DNA of 64,000 bases from Carnobacterium pleistocenium FTR1 (GTDB lineage: Bacteria; Bacillota; Bacilli; Lactobacillales; Carnobacteriaceae): positions 558,001-622,000 of the forward strand of contig NZ_JQLQ01000002.1 in NCBI RefSeq assembly GCF_000744285.1, in the 5' to 3' direction. Shown here one piece after another: positions 54,871 through 63,465 of this stretch. The notes beneath the pieces were generated by a model that saw only the letters and a list, made by a program, of their open reading frames with translations, made no database searches and was not told where the DNA came from. Made by a program: the position numbers and the translations under genes. Position 1 is the first letter of the stretch, and each line of letters starts with the position of its first letter.

Positions 54871-55745
54871 GAAGAACAATGATGTTCGTCCCTGCAAGTA
54901 ATGCTGGAATGTTGAAAGATGCTAATATCTATGGTGCGGATTCAATTATGTTCGATTTAGAAGATGCTATTTCACTTAAAGAAAAAGATACTTCACGTTT
55001 TCTTGTTTACCAAGCCGTTAAAACATTAGATTTTGAGGGAACAGAGACAGTAGTAAGAATTAATGCTCTAGATGCAGGCGGAAAAGATGATATTCACGCG
55101 TTAATTCGTGCTGGAATAGATGTTATTCGTTTGCCTAAGACAGAAACTGCTCAAGATATTATTGATGTTGAAAAAGTAATCGAAGAAGCAGAAAGACAAT
55201 GCAATCGAAAAATTGGCTCCACTAAAATGATGGCTGCCATAGAGAGTGCCACAGGGGTTTTGAATGCTCCAGCTATTGCTCTCTCAAGTAAAAGATTGAT
55301 TGGAATTGCGTTGGGTGCCGAAGATTATGTAACAAATATGCACACAAAACGCTATCCAGATGGTCATGAACTACATTTTGCAAGAAGCATGATTCTTCAT
55401 GCAGCCCGAAATGCTGGAATTGCAGCTATTGATACAGTCTATTCAGATGTTGAAAATGAAGAAGGCTTACGTAATGAAGTTGAATTGATCAAACAATTAG
55501 GGTTCGATGGAAAATCAGTGATCAATCCTCGTCAAATTCCAATCGTAGATGCGGTATTTTCACCGACAAATAAAGAAATTGAAAATGCAAAAAATGTGCT
55601 TTATGCAATTGAAGAAGCTGAAAGTAAAGGCTCCGGAGTTATTGCTTTAAATGGAAAAATGATTGATAAACCAGTTGTAGAAAGAGCTCAAAGAGTCTTG
55701 ATGTTAGCAGAAGCTGCTGGTTTATACAGAAAGGGAGACAAATAA
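54858..55745 (+). CDS. citE: Citrate lyase beta subunit
   Basis: A 295-residue TIM-barrel lyase that splits citryl-carrier to acetyl-carrier and oxaloacetate. The metal-binding segments FDLEDAIS, RLPKTE and GAEDYVTNM are present. The start lies inside citD, preceded by GGAGGGA. Length is typical. It works with CitD and CitF in a large cytoplasmic complex. Confidence 0.95.
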   Translation: MERLRRTMMFVPASNAGMLKDANIYGADSIMFDLEDAISLKEKDTSRFLVYQAVKTLDFEGTETVVRINALDAGGKDDIHALIRAGIDVIRLPKTETAQDIIDVEKVIEEAERQCNRKIGSTKMMAAIESATGVLNAPAIALSSKRLIGIALGAEDYVTNMHTKRYPDGHELHFARSMILHAARNAGIAAIDTVYSDVENEEGLRNEVELIKQLGFDGKSVINPRQIPIVDAVFSPTNKEIENAKNVLYAIEEAESKGSGVIALNGKMIDKPVVERAQRVLMLAEAAGLYRKGDK

Positions 55746-55746
55746 C

Positions 55747-57285
55747 ATGGTTGAGAATAAAGTTGGAAGAGAAATACCAAAAGAATTCGTTGATCAATAT
55801 GGTGTATTTGAAGGTGCCCAGGCTAGAAAACTATCTTATCAAAGGGCTGCAGCAAAAGTAACTGCTGGACAAATAGGAGCTAAAAAAATGGTTTCTTCTG
55901 TTCGTGAAGCTATTGAAAAAAGTGGTTTGAAATCTGGCATGACTATTTCTTTCCATCATCATTTTAGAGAAGGCGATTATGTCATGAACATGATTATGGA
56001 TGAAATCGCAGAGATGGGCATCAAGGATCTTTCTATCGCACCAAGTTCGATTGCAAATGTTCATGAACCATTGATTAAGCACATTAAAAATGGAGTAGTG
56101 ACAGCTATCACATCCAGTGGTTTAAGAGATAAATTAGGCGCAGAAATTTCAAAAGGAATAATGAAAAAACCTGTGATTATTCGTTCACATGGCGGCCGTG
56201 CAAGAGCTATAGAAACGGGCGATATTCATATTGATGTTGCTTTCATCGGAGCACCAAGTTCGGATGAATACGGGAACGTAAACGGTTCTCACGGAAAAGC
56301 GACTTGCGGTTCTCTAGGATATGCAAAAGTAGACGCAAAATATGCGGATAAAGTTGTTGTGATCACAGATTCTTTGGTTCCTTATCCAAATACTCCAATC
56401 AGTATCCCACAAACAGATGTTGATATTGTAGTAGAAGTAGAAGCTATTGGAGATCCAGAGGGGATTGCTAAAGGAGCAACCCGATTTACTAAAAATCCAA
56501 AAGAATTATTAATTGCAGAATATGCAAGTAAGGTCATCATTAATTCGCCTTATTTCAAAGAAGGCTTTTCATTCCAAACGGGAACAGGCGGATCTTCACT
56601 AGCAGTTGCTAGCTATCTAAAAGAAAGCATGATAAAAAAAAGTATCAAAGCTAGTTACGTTTTGGGTGGAATTACACAACAAATGGTGGAATTACTAGAA
56701 GAAGGTTTAGTTGGAAAAATTATCGATGTGCAAAGTTTCGATAAAGGATCCGGTGTTTCACTAAAAAATAATGCAAACCATTATGAAATTGATGCTTCGA
56801 TGTATGCCTCTCCATCTTCGAAGTCAGCTTTTGTTAACAATATTGATGTCGCTATTCTTTCTGCTCTGGAAATCGATACAGATTTCAATGTAAATGTATT
56901 GACAGGTTCTGATGGTATGATCCGAGGAGCATCTGGTGGACATTGTGATACGGCAGCAGGTTCAAAACTAAGTATCATCGTCGCCCCTCTTATTCGTGGA
57001 AGAATTACAACTGTTGTTGATAAAGTAAACACGGTCATTACTCCAGGAGAAAGTATTGATGTCGTTGTTACGGAAATTGGTATTTGCATAAATCCATTGC
57101 GACAAGATTTAATTGAACAGTTTAAAAATTTGTCAATTCCTCAATTTACGATAGAGGAATTAAAAGAAAAAGCATATGTAATCGCTGGTAAACCTGAAGA
57201 CATTGAATACGAAGAAGATGTTGTGGTAGTCGTTGAATACCGTGATGGTAGTATTATTGATGTAGTTCGTAAAATTAAAGAATAG
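55747..57285 (+). CDS. citF: Citrate lyase alpha subunit
   Basis: A 512-residue acyl-transferase subunit that swaps the acetyl group on the carrier for citrate. The CoA-transferase-like fold is indicated by GTGGSSLAVASYL and the C-terminal SGGHCDTAAGSKL segment. Length is normal for CitF. It starts one base after citE. Confidence 0.95.
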   Translation: MVENKVGREIPKEFVDQYGVFEGAQARKLSYQRAAAKVTAGQIGAKKMVSSVREAIEKSGLKSGMTISFHHHFREGDYVMNMIMDEIAEMGIKDLSIAPSSIANVHEPLIKHIKNGVVTAITSSGLRDKLGAEISKGIMKKPVIIRSHGGRARAIETGDIHIDVAFIGAPSSDEYGNVNGSHGKATCGSLGYAKVDAKYADKVVVITDSLVPYPNTPISIPQTDVDIVVEVEAIGDPEGIAKGATRFTKNPKELLIAEYASKVIINSPYFKEGFSFQTGTGGSSLAVASYLKESMIKKSIKASYVLGGITQQMVELLEEGLVGKIIDVQSFDKGSGVSLKNNANHYEIDASMYASPSSKSAFVNNIDVAILSALEIDTDFNVNVLTGSDGMIRGASGGHCDTAAGSKLSIIVAPLIRGRITTVVDKVNTVITPGESIDVVVTEIGICINPLRQDLIEQFKNLSIPQFTIEELKEKAYVIAGKPEDIEYEEDVVVVVEYRDGSIIDVVRKIKE

Positions 57286-57313
57286 AATGACCTATGAACA
57301 GAGGAGAAGTATG

Positions 57314-57865
57314 ATGAATGAAAATTTATTTCTAGAAGGATCTGTACCTTCCCTTGAAGAAGTTTTACAAACTCGTGAAAATCGAGCAAAACTTGAACAA
57401 CAGCTTGTAAAGAAATTTGCTATGCCTCTTATTGCTTTTAAGCTAAACATTCCCGGCCCAGTTAAAAATAATGCTACTATCAAACGCATTTTTGAAGAAG
57501 GTTGTAACCAACTGCAAGAAGAATTGAAAAAGCTGAATAAGCCCATTTTATATGAAAAAAAATTAGATTTAAATACTGGGCCAGAGTATTTTTGTGTACA
57601 AGGTAAAATAGAAGATGCCTTTAGTTTGAAAAAAATGGCAGTAGCATTAGAAGAAAAAGGATTGGGACGTATTTATGATATCGATATTTTACGCAATAAC
57701 GGTGGTCAAGCGGTATCTATTCAACGTACAGAACTTGAAATTCCAGTAAGAAAATGTTTTATTTGCGCTACCGAAGCTAAAGATTGTAGTCGAAATAGAA
57801 CCCACAGCGTTTTAGACTTGCAGCTTAAGCTAACGGAAATTGTAAATGAAGAGATAGGGATGTGA
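57314..57865 (+). CDS. citX: Holo-citrate lyase synthase
   Basis: A 183-residue enzyme that transfers the prosthetic group made by CitG to a serine of CitD. The family segments GLGRIYDIDIL and RKCFICATEAKDCSRNRTHS are clear. ATG codons at 57311 and 57314 are both possible, and GAGGAG favours the second. An extension to 57287 lacks a ribosome site. It follows citF by 28 bp. Confidence 0.92.
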   Translation: MNENLFLEGSVPSLEEVLQTRENRAKLEQQLVKKFAMPLIAFKLNIPGPVKNNATIKRIFEEGCNQLQEELKKLNKPILYEKKLDLNTGPEYFCVQGKIEDAFSLKKMAVALEEKGLGRIYDIDILRNNGGQAVSIQRTELEIPVRKCFICATEAKDCSRNRTHSVLDLQLKLTEIVNEEIGM

Positions 57866-57871
57866 AAAGCT

Positions 57872-59257
57872 GTGACCAAAAAAGTAAAATTTATGGAAAC
57901 CATTCTTCGAGATGCACATCAAAGTTTAATTGCTACAAGAATGTCTACAGAAGAAATGTTACCAATTTTAAAAACGCTAGATGAAGCCGGTTATGAATCC
58001 TTAGAGGTCTGGGGGGGTGCAACCTTTGATGCTAGCTTACGTTACTTAAACGAAGATCCATGGGAAAGATTAAGAGCTATTCGCAAAGAAGTTAAAAATA
58101 CGAAGTTACAAATGTTACTAAGAGGTCAAAACTTATTAGGTTATAAACATTATGCAGATGATGTAGTAGAAGCTTTCATCGAAAAAGCATTAGCAAATGG
58201 GATTGACACTATCAGAGTTTTTGATGCATTAAATGATATTAGAAACCTGGAAACAGCGATAAAATCAATTAGGAAATTTGGTGGACATTGTCAAGCAGCG
58301 ATTTGTTATACGACAAGTGAAGTTCATACGGTTAGCTATTACGTTAATTTAGTAAAAGAAATGGAGGAGTTAGGAGCCCAATCCATTTGTATTAAAGATA
58401 TGGCGGGTATTTTAACACCAAATAATGCCTATGAACTCATTAAAGCTCTAAAAGACATTACGGCATTGCCGATAGAAGTGCATACTCATGCAACAAGTGG
58501 GATTTCAGAAATGACTTATTTGAAATCGGTAGAAGCAGGGGCAGATATTATTGATACTGCTATTTCCCCATTTGCTGGAGGAACAAGCCAACCGTCTACT
58601 GAATCTATGTCCATTGCTTTAGAGGGAATAGGTTATGAAACAGGATTGAACATTGAAAAACTAAAAGAAATCGCGGATTACTTTAGACCAATCAAAGACA
58701 AATATTTGCAAAACGAAGTGCTTAATCCTAAGGTGTTAGCTACTGAGCCTAATACACTTTTGTACCAAGTTCCGGGTGGAATGTTATCTAATTTGTTGTC
58801 ACAGATGAAAGAAGCGCATGCAGAAGACAAATATGAAGAAGTCCTTAGAGAAGTGCCAAGAGTCAGAGCTGATTTGGGTTATCCCCCTTTGGTAACACCT
58901 ATGTCTCAAATGGTCGGAACACAAGCCTTTATGAATGTTTTAAATGGCGAACGGTATAAAATGATTCCGAAAGAAATTAAAGATTACGTCAAAGGATCAT
59001 ACGGTCAATCGCCTGTTCCTATAGCAGAAGAGATCAGACACAAAATAATTGGTGAGGAAAAAACTCTATCTGGACGTCCAGCTGATTTAATTAAACCAGA
59101 AATGGAAAAATATCGTGAAGAATTAGGTGATTTAGCTGAATCGACCGAAGATGTTCTAATGTATGCTTTATTTCCACAACTAGCAGAAACTTATTTAAAG
59201 AAACGTAAGGATCCGTTTTATGATATCCCAGTACAAACTGTTGCGGTAACAATGTAG
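57872..59257 (+). CDS. oadA: Oxaloacetate decarboxylase alpha subunit
   Basis: A 461-residue carboxyltransferase that moves CO2 from oxaloacetate to biotin, leaving pyruvate. The metal ligands are visible as Asp14 (RDAHQSL) and His204/His206 (VHTHATSG), and the RGQNLLGY substrate loop is intact. The usual C-terminal biotin domain is absent. OadD supplies it. The start is GTG 57872, six bases after the citX stop, with a weak ribosome site. It is the last gene of the main operon before a terminator. Confidence 0.94.
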   Translation: MTKKVKFMETILRDAHQSLIATRMSTEEMLPILKTLDEAGYESLEVWGGATFDASLRYLNEDPWERLRAIRKEVKNTKLQMLLRGQNLLGYKHYADDVVEAFIEKALANGIDTIRVFDALNDIRNLETAIKSIRKFGGHCQAAICYTTSEVHTVSYYVNLVKEMEELGAQSICIKDMAGILTPNNAYELIKALKDITALPIEVHTHATSGISEMTYLKSVEAGADIIDTAISPFAGGTSQPSTESMSIALEGIGYETGLNIEKLKEIADYFRPIKDKYLQNEVLNPKVLATEPNTLLYQVPGGMLSNLLSQMKEAHAEDKYEEVLREVPRVRADLGYPPLVTPMSQMVGTQAFMNVLNGERYKMIPKEIKDYVKGSYGQSPVPIAEEIRHKIIGEEKTLSGRPADLIKPEMEKYREELGDLAESTEDVLMYALFPQLAETYLKKRKDPFYDIPVQTVAVTM

Positions 59258-59351
59258 AGGTTAATAGATAAAAATAAACAAAAAAAGGATTGAATCGAAG
59301 TAACCAACTTAGAAAAGTCAACAATTTTTAGCTTCTTGTTTCACGTTTAGA

Positions 59352-59409
59352 AAAGAGAAAGCAGACTGATTTAGTTAATTCTTATAACAGTCGCTTTCTC
59401 TCTTTTTTT
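59352..59409 (+). terminator. Terminator after oadA
   Basis: AGAGAAAGCAGACTG pairs with CAGTCGCTTTCTCT (one bulge), then seven T residues. The following 59410-59581 is AT-rich with no feature I can support. Confidence 0.85.
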
Positions 59410-59581
59410 CTTGTAATAAGCTTTTTATGTTGCCATCAAGTATCAGATTGCAAACTTTATAAACTGAGCTAAAAAATCCAACAAAACTAAAGTAAAGATC
59501 TGCTTTATTAAGACAGTTTAGCAAAATAAGCGATAAATATTATTTTACCTAACTATCTTCTAAGAAAGTGTGTTGAAAACG

Positions 59582-60943
59582 ATGGAAACAACAGGTTATG
59601 CTAAAAGAGATCAAAAAAGAATCGTAACAGAACGTACGAAATATCTCTTTATCTTGTTTTTTACAATCTCAATGTTTGGTAGCGCTTTTTTGTTCAATAC
59701 ACCAAAAGAAATTCGAGATGGTAGCATTAAAATTCTTTTTTCTCCTGCTAATTTAGTGACAGATTATTTTGCTTTAGCTAATGTAGGAGCTGCCCTAGTC
59801 AATGCTTCATTAATGACTTTGAAAAGTTTATTTATCATTCGAAGGTCTCGATTATCTCTTTCGGGACCAATAGTTGCAGCTCTATTTACCATCGTTGGCT
59901 TTTCTTTATTTGGTAAAAATTTATATAATTCAATTCCAATCATTTTAGGGGTTCTTTTGTACGCAAAAGTTACTCAAACACCTTTTAAAAATTACTTGCT
60001 TTCAGCTTTATTTGGGACTGCACTAGCTCCATTAGTGAGTGAAGTTTCTTTTAATGTAGGGTTAACTCTACCCCTAGGGATGGTTTTAGGTTGCTTGTCG
60101 GGACTATTCATCGGATTTATTCTTCCACCTTTATCTCGTCATTTTATTAGTTTCCATAAAGGGTTTAGCTTGTACAATATTGGGTTCACAGCTGGTATTA
60201 TTGGGATGGCTTTTATAGCTGTTTTAAGAGCTTATGGAATTGAAGTCAATGTAGTAAATTTGATTTCCAATGGGAACAATAAAAACTTTTCCTTTTTTCT
60301 TTATCCTCTATTCTCTTTTATGTTTTTTCTTGGAGTCTATTTCAATAATGGCAGTTTCAAAGGGTATAGGAAGTTTTTAGATGAAACTGGTATTGGAGGT
60401 ACCGACTTTATAAAGAAGTATGGATTTGGATTGACTCTCATCAATATGGCTCTTTTAGGATTGATCTCTACTAGTTTTTCTCTTTTAGTTGGAGGAGAAT
60501 TAAATGGACCTGTCCTTGGAGGTCTATTTACTGTTGTAGGTTTTGGAGCGTATGGAAAACATATAAAAAATGTTCCACCAATTTTAGTGGGTATTTTTAT
60601 AGTTGGCTCATTTACGTCAGTCGAACTCTCATCCACAGCTTTTCTTTTAACCGCTCTTTTTGGAACAACATTAGCCCCTATTAGTGGTTACTATGGAACT
60701 TTTGCTGGTATCTTGGCAGGTGGTCTCCATATGGCAATGGCTGCAAATATTACCAATTTACATGCTGGAATGAATCTATATAATAATGGTTTCTCAGGGG
60801 GATTCATTGCAGCAATCTTAGTACCCTTACTAGAAGTGTTCCATTTTCACAAAAAGGAACGAGAAAATAAAAAAATGATTGAGCCACTCATTGACACAGA
60901 AGTTATAGATGATTTGAATCAGTCTGAGCGACGACAGCTTTAG
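59582..60943 (+). CDS. DUF1576 membrane protein
   Basis: A 453-residue membrane protein of the DUF1576 family with about twelve helices. The two halves are clearly repeated: GPIVAALFTIVGFSLFGKN and GPVLGGLFTVVGFGAYGKH, then LLSALFGTALAPLVS and LLTALFGTTLAPISG, then FSLYNIGFTAG and MNLYNNGFSGG. This inverted- or tandem-repeat layout is common in transporters. GTG 59570 and TTG 59573 are in frame, and ATG 59582 was preferred. It lies inside the citrate island behind its own start region, so a transport role for citrate, acetate or a related acid is a guess. Confidence 0.8.
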   Translation: METTGYAKRDQKRIVTERTKYLFILFFTISMFGSAFLFNTPKEIRDGSIKILFSPANLVTDYFALANVGAALVNASLMTLKSLFIIRRSRLSLSGPIVAALFTIVGFSLFGKNLYNSIPIILGVLLYAKVTQTPFKNYLLSALFGTALAPLVSEVSFNVGLTLPLGMVLGCLSGLFIGFILPPLSRHFISFHKGFSLYNIGFTAGIIGMAFIAVLRAYGIEVNVVNLISNGNNKNFSFFLYPLFSFMFFLGVYFNNGSFKGYRKFLDETGIGGTDFIKKYGFGLTLINMALLGLISTSFSLLVGGELNGPVLGGLFTVVGFGAYGKHIKNVPPILVGIFIVGSFTSVELSSTAFLLTALFGTTLAPISGYYGTFAGILAGGLHMAMAANITNLHAGMNLYNNGFSGGFIAAILVPLLEVFHFHKKERENKKMIEPLIDTEVIDDLNQSERRQL

Positions 60944-60999
60944 ACGAAAAAAGAAGAATGATATATATAAATAAGCATATTTCTAATATTGATTTATTA

Positions 61000-61120
61000 A
61001 AGTCCTATATCAGCTTATCGCGGCTTCTTTGGGTCAAAACCATTTTCTAGGGCGAATGAGGCGTTGACCCAGTTTGGAGAAACCCCCATTGACTGGAAAT
61101 TGCCAGATTCTGTTTAATAA
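61000..61120 (+). pseudogene. Right copy of the 121-bp direct repeat (ung fragment)
   Basis: A truncated copy of the final 39 codons of ung plus stop, matching 47831-47951 with one mismatch that changes Leu to Ile. There is no start codon or 5' part. It marks the right end of the citrate island (candidate attR). The 52 bp up to 61172 show no further similarity. Confidence 0.93.
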
Positions 61121-61148
61121 GCCCTTATAGGCGATGGGTCCAAAAGAC

Positions 61149-61175
61149 TGTCATTTCTAAGCAAATAATAGTATG
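61149..61175 (+). promoter_or_regulatory. Predicted pta promoter
   Basis: A TGTCAT box is followed after 17-18 bases by TATGAT, in the short space between the ung fragment and pta, so pta may still be transcribed. Confidence 0.4.
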
Positions 61176-61220
61176 ATGGGAAAGGATATAAAAAAAACAA
61201 AATTTGTGGAGGTAGTTAAC

Positions 61221-62015
61221 GTGGAAAATATTGAAATTATTGATCCAGCTAACTATGATAAATTAGATGAAATGGTTGCTTCTTTTGTAGAACGTCGCAA
61301 AGGAAAAGTAACAGAAGAAAAAGCCATTGAATTATTAAAAGATGAAAATTATTTTGGTACAATGTTAACTTATATGGGATTAGTTGATGGTTTGGTAAGT
61401 GGATCGGTCCACTCAACAGGAGAAACAGTTCGTCCTGCATTGCAAATCATTAAAACAAAACCGGGCATTAGCCGTACAAGTGGTGCATTTATCATGATGC
61501 GTGGCCGTGGAAAAGAAAGATACTTATTCTCAGATTGTGCAATCAATGTAAATCCAAATGCTCAAGAATTAGCTGAAATTGCTGTAGAAAGTGCTAAAAC
61601 AGCAGAAATGTTTGGCATTGAACCAAAAGTTGCTATGTTAAGCTTTTCAACTAGAGGATCTGCGGTTGCTGAAGAAGCTACTAAAGTTGCAGAAGCAACT
61701 AAAATTGCACAAGAATTAGCTCCTCAATACGAAATTGATGGCGAAATGCAATTTGATGCTGCATTTGTAGCTTCTGTTGCTGAACAAAAAGCACCAGGTT
61801 CAAAAGTTGCTGGACAAGCAAGTGTATTTGTTTTCCCTGAATTGCAATCAGGAAATATTGGCTACAAAATTGCTCAACGTTTTGGTAACTTTGAAGCTAT
61901 TGGACCAATTTTGCAAGGATTAAACAAACCGATTTCTGATTTATCACGTGGATGTAATGAAGAAGATGTCTACAAATTAGCAATCATTACAGCTAATCAA
62001 ACATTAATGGACTAA
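61221..62015 (+). CDS. pta: Phosphate acetyltransferase, N-terminally truncated
   Basis: The protein matches phosphate acetyltransferase (acetyl-CoA plus phosphate to acetyl phosphate) from about residue 67 of full-length enzymes onward: DPANYDKLDEMV, FVERRKGK, NYFGTMLTYMGL, VRPALQIIKTKPG, DLSRGCNEEDVY. The usual first 60 or so residues are missing. The total is 264 from GTG 61221, or 280 from ATG 61173, against about 325 normally. GGAGG lies 8 bases before GTG 61221, so a shortened protein could be made, but the first strand-helix units are lost and activity is doubtful. No pta-like sequence is seen in other frames upstream. It adjoins the island's right end. Confidence 0.88.
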   Translation: MENIEIIDPANYDKLDEMVASFVERRKGKVTEEKAIELLKDENYFGTMLTYMGLVDGLVSGSVHSTGETVRPALQIIKTKPGISRTSGAFIMMRGRGKERYLFSDCAINVNPNAQELAEIAVESAKTAEMFGIEPKVAMLSFSTRGSAVAEEATKVAEATKIAQELAPQYEIDGEMQFDAAFVASVAEQKAPGSKVAGQASVFVFPELQSGNIGYKIAQRFGNFEAIGPILQGLNKPISDLSRGCNEEDVYKLAIITANQTLMD

Positions 62016-62061
62016 AAATATCCAAAAAATGACTAGGATATAACTAGCTGAACATAAGAAG

Positions 62062-62105
62062 AAGGATCTTTTTATCAGGAAACTGATGAGAAGATCCTTT
62101 TTTAT
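62062..62105 (+). terminator. Terminator after pta
   Basis: AAGGATCTT with further pairs up to ATCAG, a GAAA loop, and the complement are followed by six T residues. Confidence 0.88.
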
Positions 62106-62138
62106 TTTCTACCTATCCATTATTTTAAAAAGGTATTT

Positions 62139-62392
62139 AGTCAAATAATTTGAATAATTTAAAAAGAAATTTCTTCTGGCATAACGGCTTTGCTTGTGGA
62201 GAACCCTGGAAGCATCGGAAGCCTAAAAGGAAGTTGTCATGGTTGTTGCTTTAACAGCTTACAAACATGATACACTTGGGCATTATTTGCCCACAGTGCT
62301 TCATTTCAGGCTGCAAGCAACCCTTATTCAGCCAGAAATCTCAAATAAGTGATTTAAACTAACTTATTGATACTAAAATTTATAGACCCTAT
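62139..62392 (+). repeat. Dispersed intergenic element, full-length diverged copy
   Basis: Landmarks in the same order as 8791-9029: TCAAATAA, ATTTCTTCTGGCAT, TTTGCTTGTGGAGAACCCTGG, a central hairpin that differs (GGGCATTATTTGCCC), GGCTGCAAGCAACCC, and the end GATACTAAAATTTATAGACC. It fills most of the 520-bp gap between the pta terminator and the next gene. The remaining 62393-62625 shows nothing I can support. Confidence 0.72.
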
Positions 62393-62625
62393 ATCTCTGA
62401 ATCATAAATTGAAGAGTACATTTATATGCATGTAGATTTTTAATAAAAAGAGTTAAAGGTTTGATAGCTAATTACAGTCTCATTTCTTATAGATGATTCC
62501 CTTTAAAACCAATAGTTGAATAGGCAATGAGGATTAGATCTATGGCCTATTCTTTTTTAGATAGAGATAGAATAGTTGCTCAATTGAATGCATTCTCATT
62601 ATAATGAATAAAAGGAGGTAATCTA

Positions 62626-63264
62626 ATGAAAATCGGAATTATCGGAGCAACAGGTAAATCAGGTTCAAAAATTTCAGCAGAGGCATTAATCAGAGGGCAT
62701 GAAGTTGTTCCTTTGGTTCGAAATGCTGCCAAACTACCAGACAATGAGGATATTTTTTATATTGAAAAAGATTTATATGATTTAACATATAAAGATATAG
62801 AAAATTTAGATGTAGTAGTCGATGCATTTAACGCTCCAGTTGGAAAAGAAGAATTACATCAAACGAGTTTGGACTATATTGTATCTTTAGTGCAAGGCCA
62901 TGAAACACCGCGTTTAATCGTTGTTGGTGGAGCAGGAAGTTTATACGTAGATGATGCAATGACAACACAGTTGATGGATACTCCAAATTTCCCTGAAGAA
63001 GCTAAACCGACAGCCTTTAACATGGGAAAAGCGCTTGATCGCTTAAAATTGGTTGAAGATACCAATTGGACTTATATTAGCCCATCTGCTTTTTTTAATT
63101 TTAAAGGATCAAGAACTGGAAAGTATCAAGTAGGCCAAGATCAGTTGTTAACCAATAGTAAGGGAGAAAGCGAAGTGAGCTATGCTGATTTTGCTCTTGC
63201 GCTGGTTGATGAGATTGAAAATCAGCAATTCATTAATCAACGGATAACGATATGCAGTGAATAA
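62626..63264 (+). CDS. NAD(P)-binding Rossmann-fold protein
   Basis: A 212-residue protein of the atypical short-chain dehydrogenase/NmrA-like group. The nucleotide-binding motif GATGKSGS is at residues 7-14. The central VVVGGAGSLYVDD and the absence of a YxxxK catalytic pair fit the NAD(P)H-binding reductase or regulator subgroup. AGGAGG precedes the ATG. It is a single gene. Substrate unknown. Confidence 0.85.
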   Translation: MKIGIIGATGKSGSKISAEALIRGHEVVPLVRNAAKLPDNEDIFYIEKDLYDLTYKDIENLDVVVDAFNAPVGKEELHQTSLDYIVSLVQGHETPRLIVVGGAGSLYVDDAMTTQLMDTPNFPEEAKPTAFNMGKALDRLKLVEDTNWTYISPSAFFNFKGSRTGKYQVGQDQLLTNSKGESEVSYADFALALVDEIENQQFINQRITICSE

Positions 63265-63344
63265 AGAGTTAGAAAAAAGAATGTTAAAGTTAAAACAATT
63301 ATTTTAGCTACACTCAAAATAATGTTTTAGGATATGCTCCATAA

Positions 63345-63375
63345 AAGGCTCGAAGCCCTAAAGGGATTCGGGCCA
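63345..63375. other. Imperfect GC-rich hairpin
   Basis: GGCTCGAAGCCC and GGGATTCGGGCC can pair imperfectly. Only a short T run follows, 7 bases later, so a terminator function is uncertain. Confidence 0.35.
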
Positions 63376-63465
63376 AACTGTTTTTGTCGTACTTCATAGA
63401 ATTTTGTTTGGCTATTTTTAAATACTTGAATTACAATAAAACATAAATGAGTAGAGGAGTATGAC

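Larger units (their letters stand above)
47952..60999 (+). other. Putative 13-kb citrate fermentation island
   Basis: All genes of this segment run on the plus strand and, apart from one unknown membrane protein, serve citrate breakdown. It is bracketed by the 121-bp direct repeat. No integrase, transposase or phage gene is inside, so mobility could not be autonomous. The near identity of the repeats suggests a recent event. Ung-pta adjacency as the ancestral order is from general knowledge of the order and is an inference for this genome. Confidence 0.7.

Noticed and set aside
48000-61000. Integrase, transposase or phage genes inside the citrate island
   Set aside because: All frames of useful size are accounted for by citrate genes and the DUF1576 protein. 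None resembles a recombinase.
60944-61172. A missing pta N-terminus hidden by a frameshift
   Set aside because: None of the three forward frames between the ung fragment and 61173 resembles a Pta N-terminus, so a simple frameshift does not explain the short gene.
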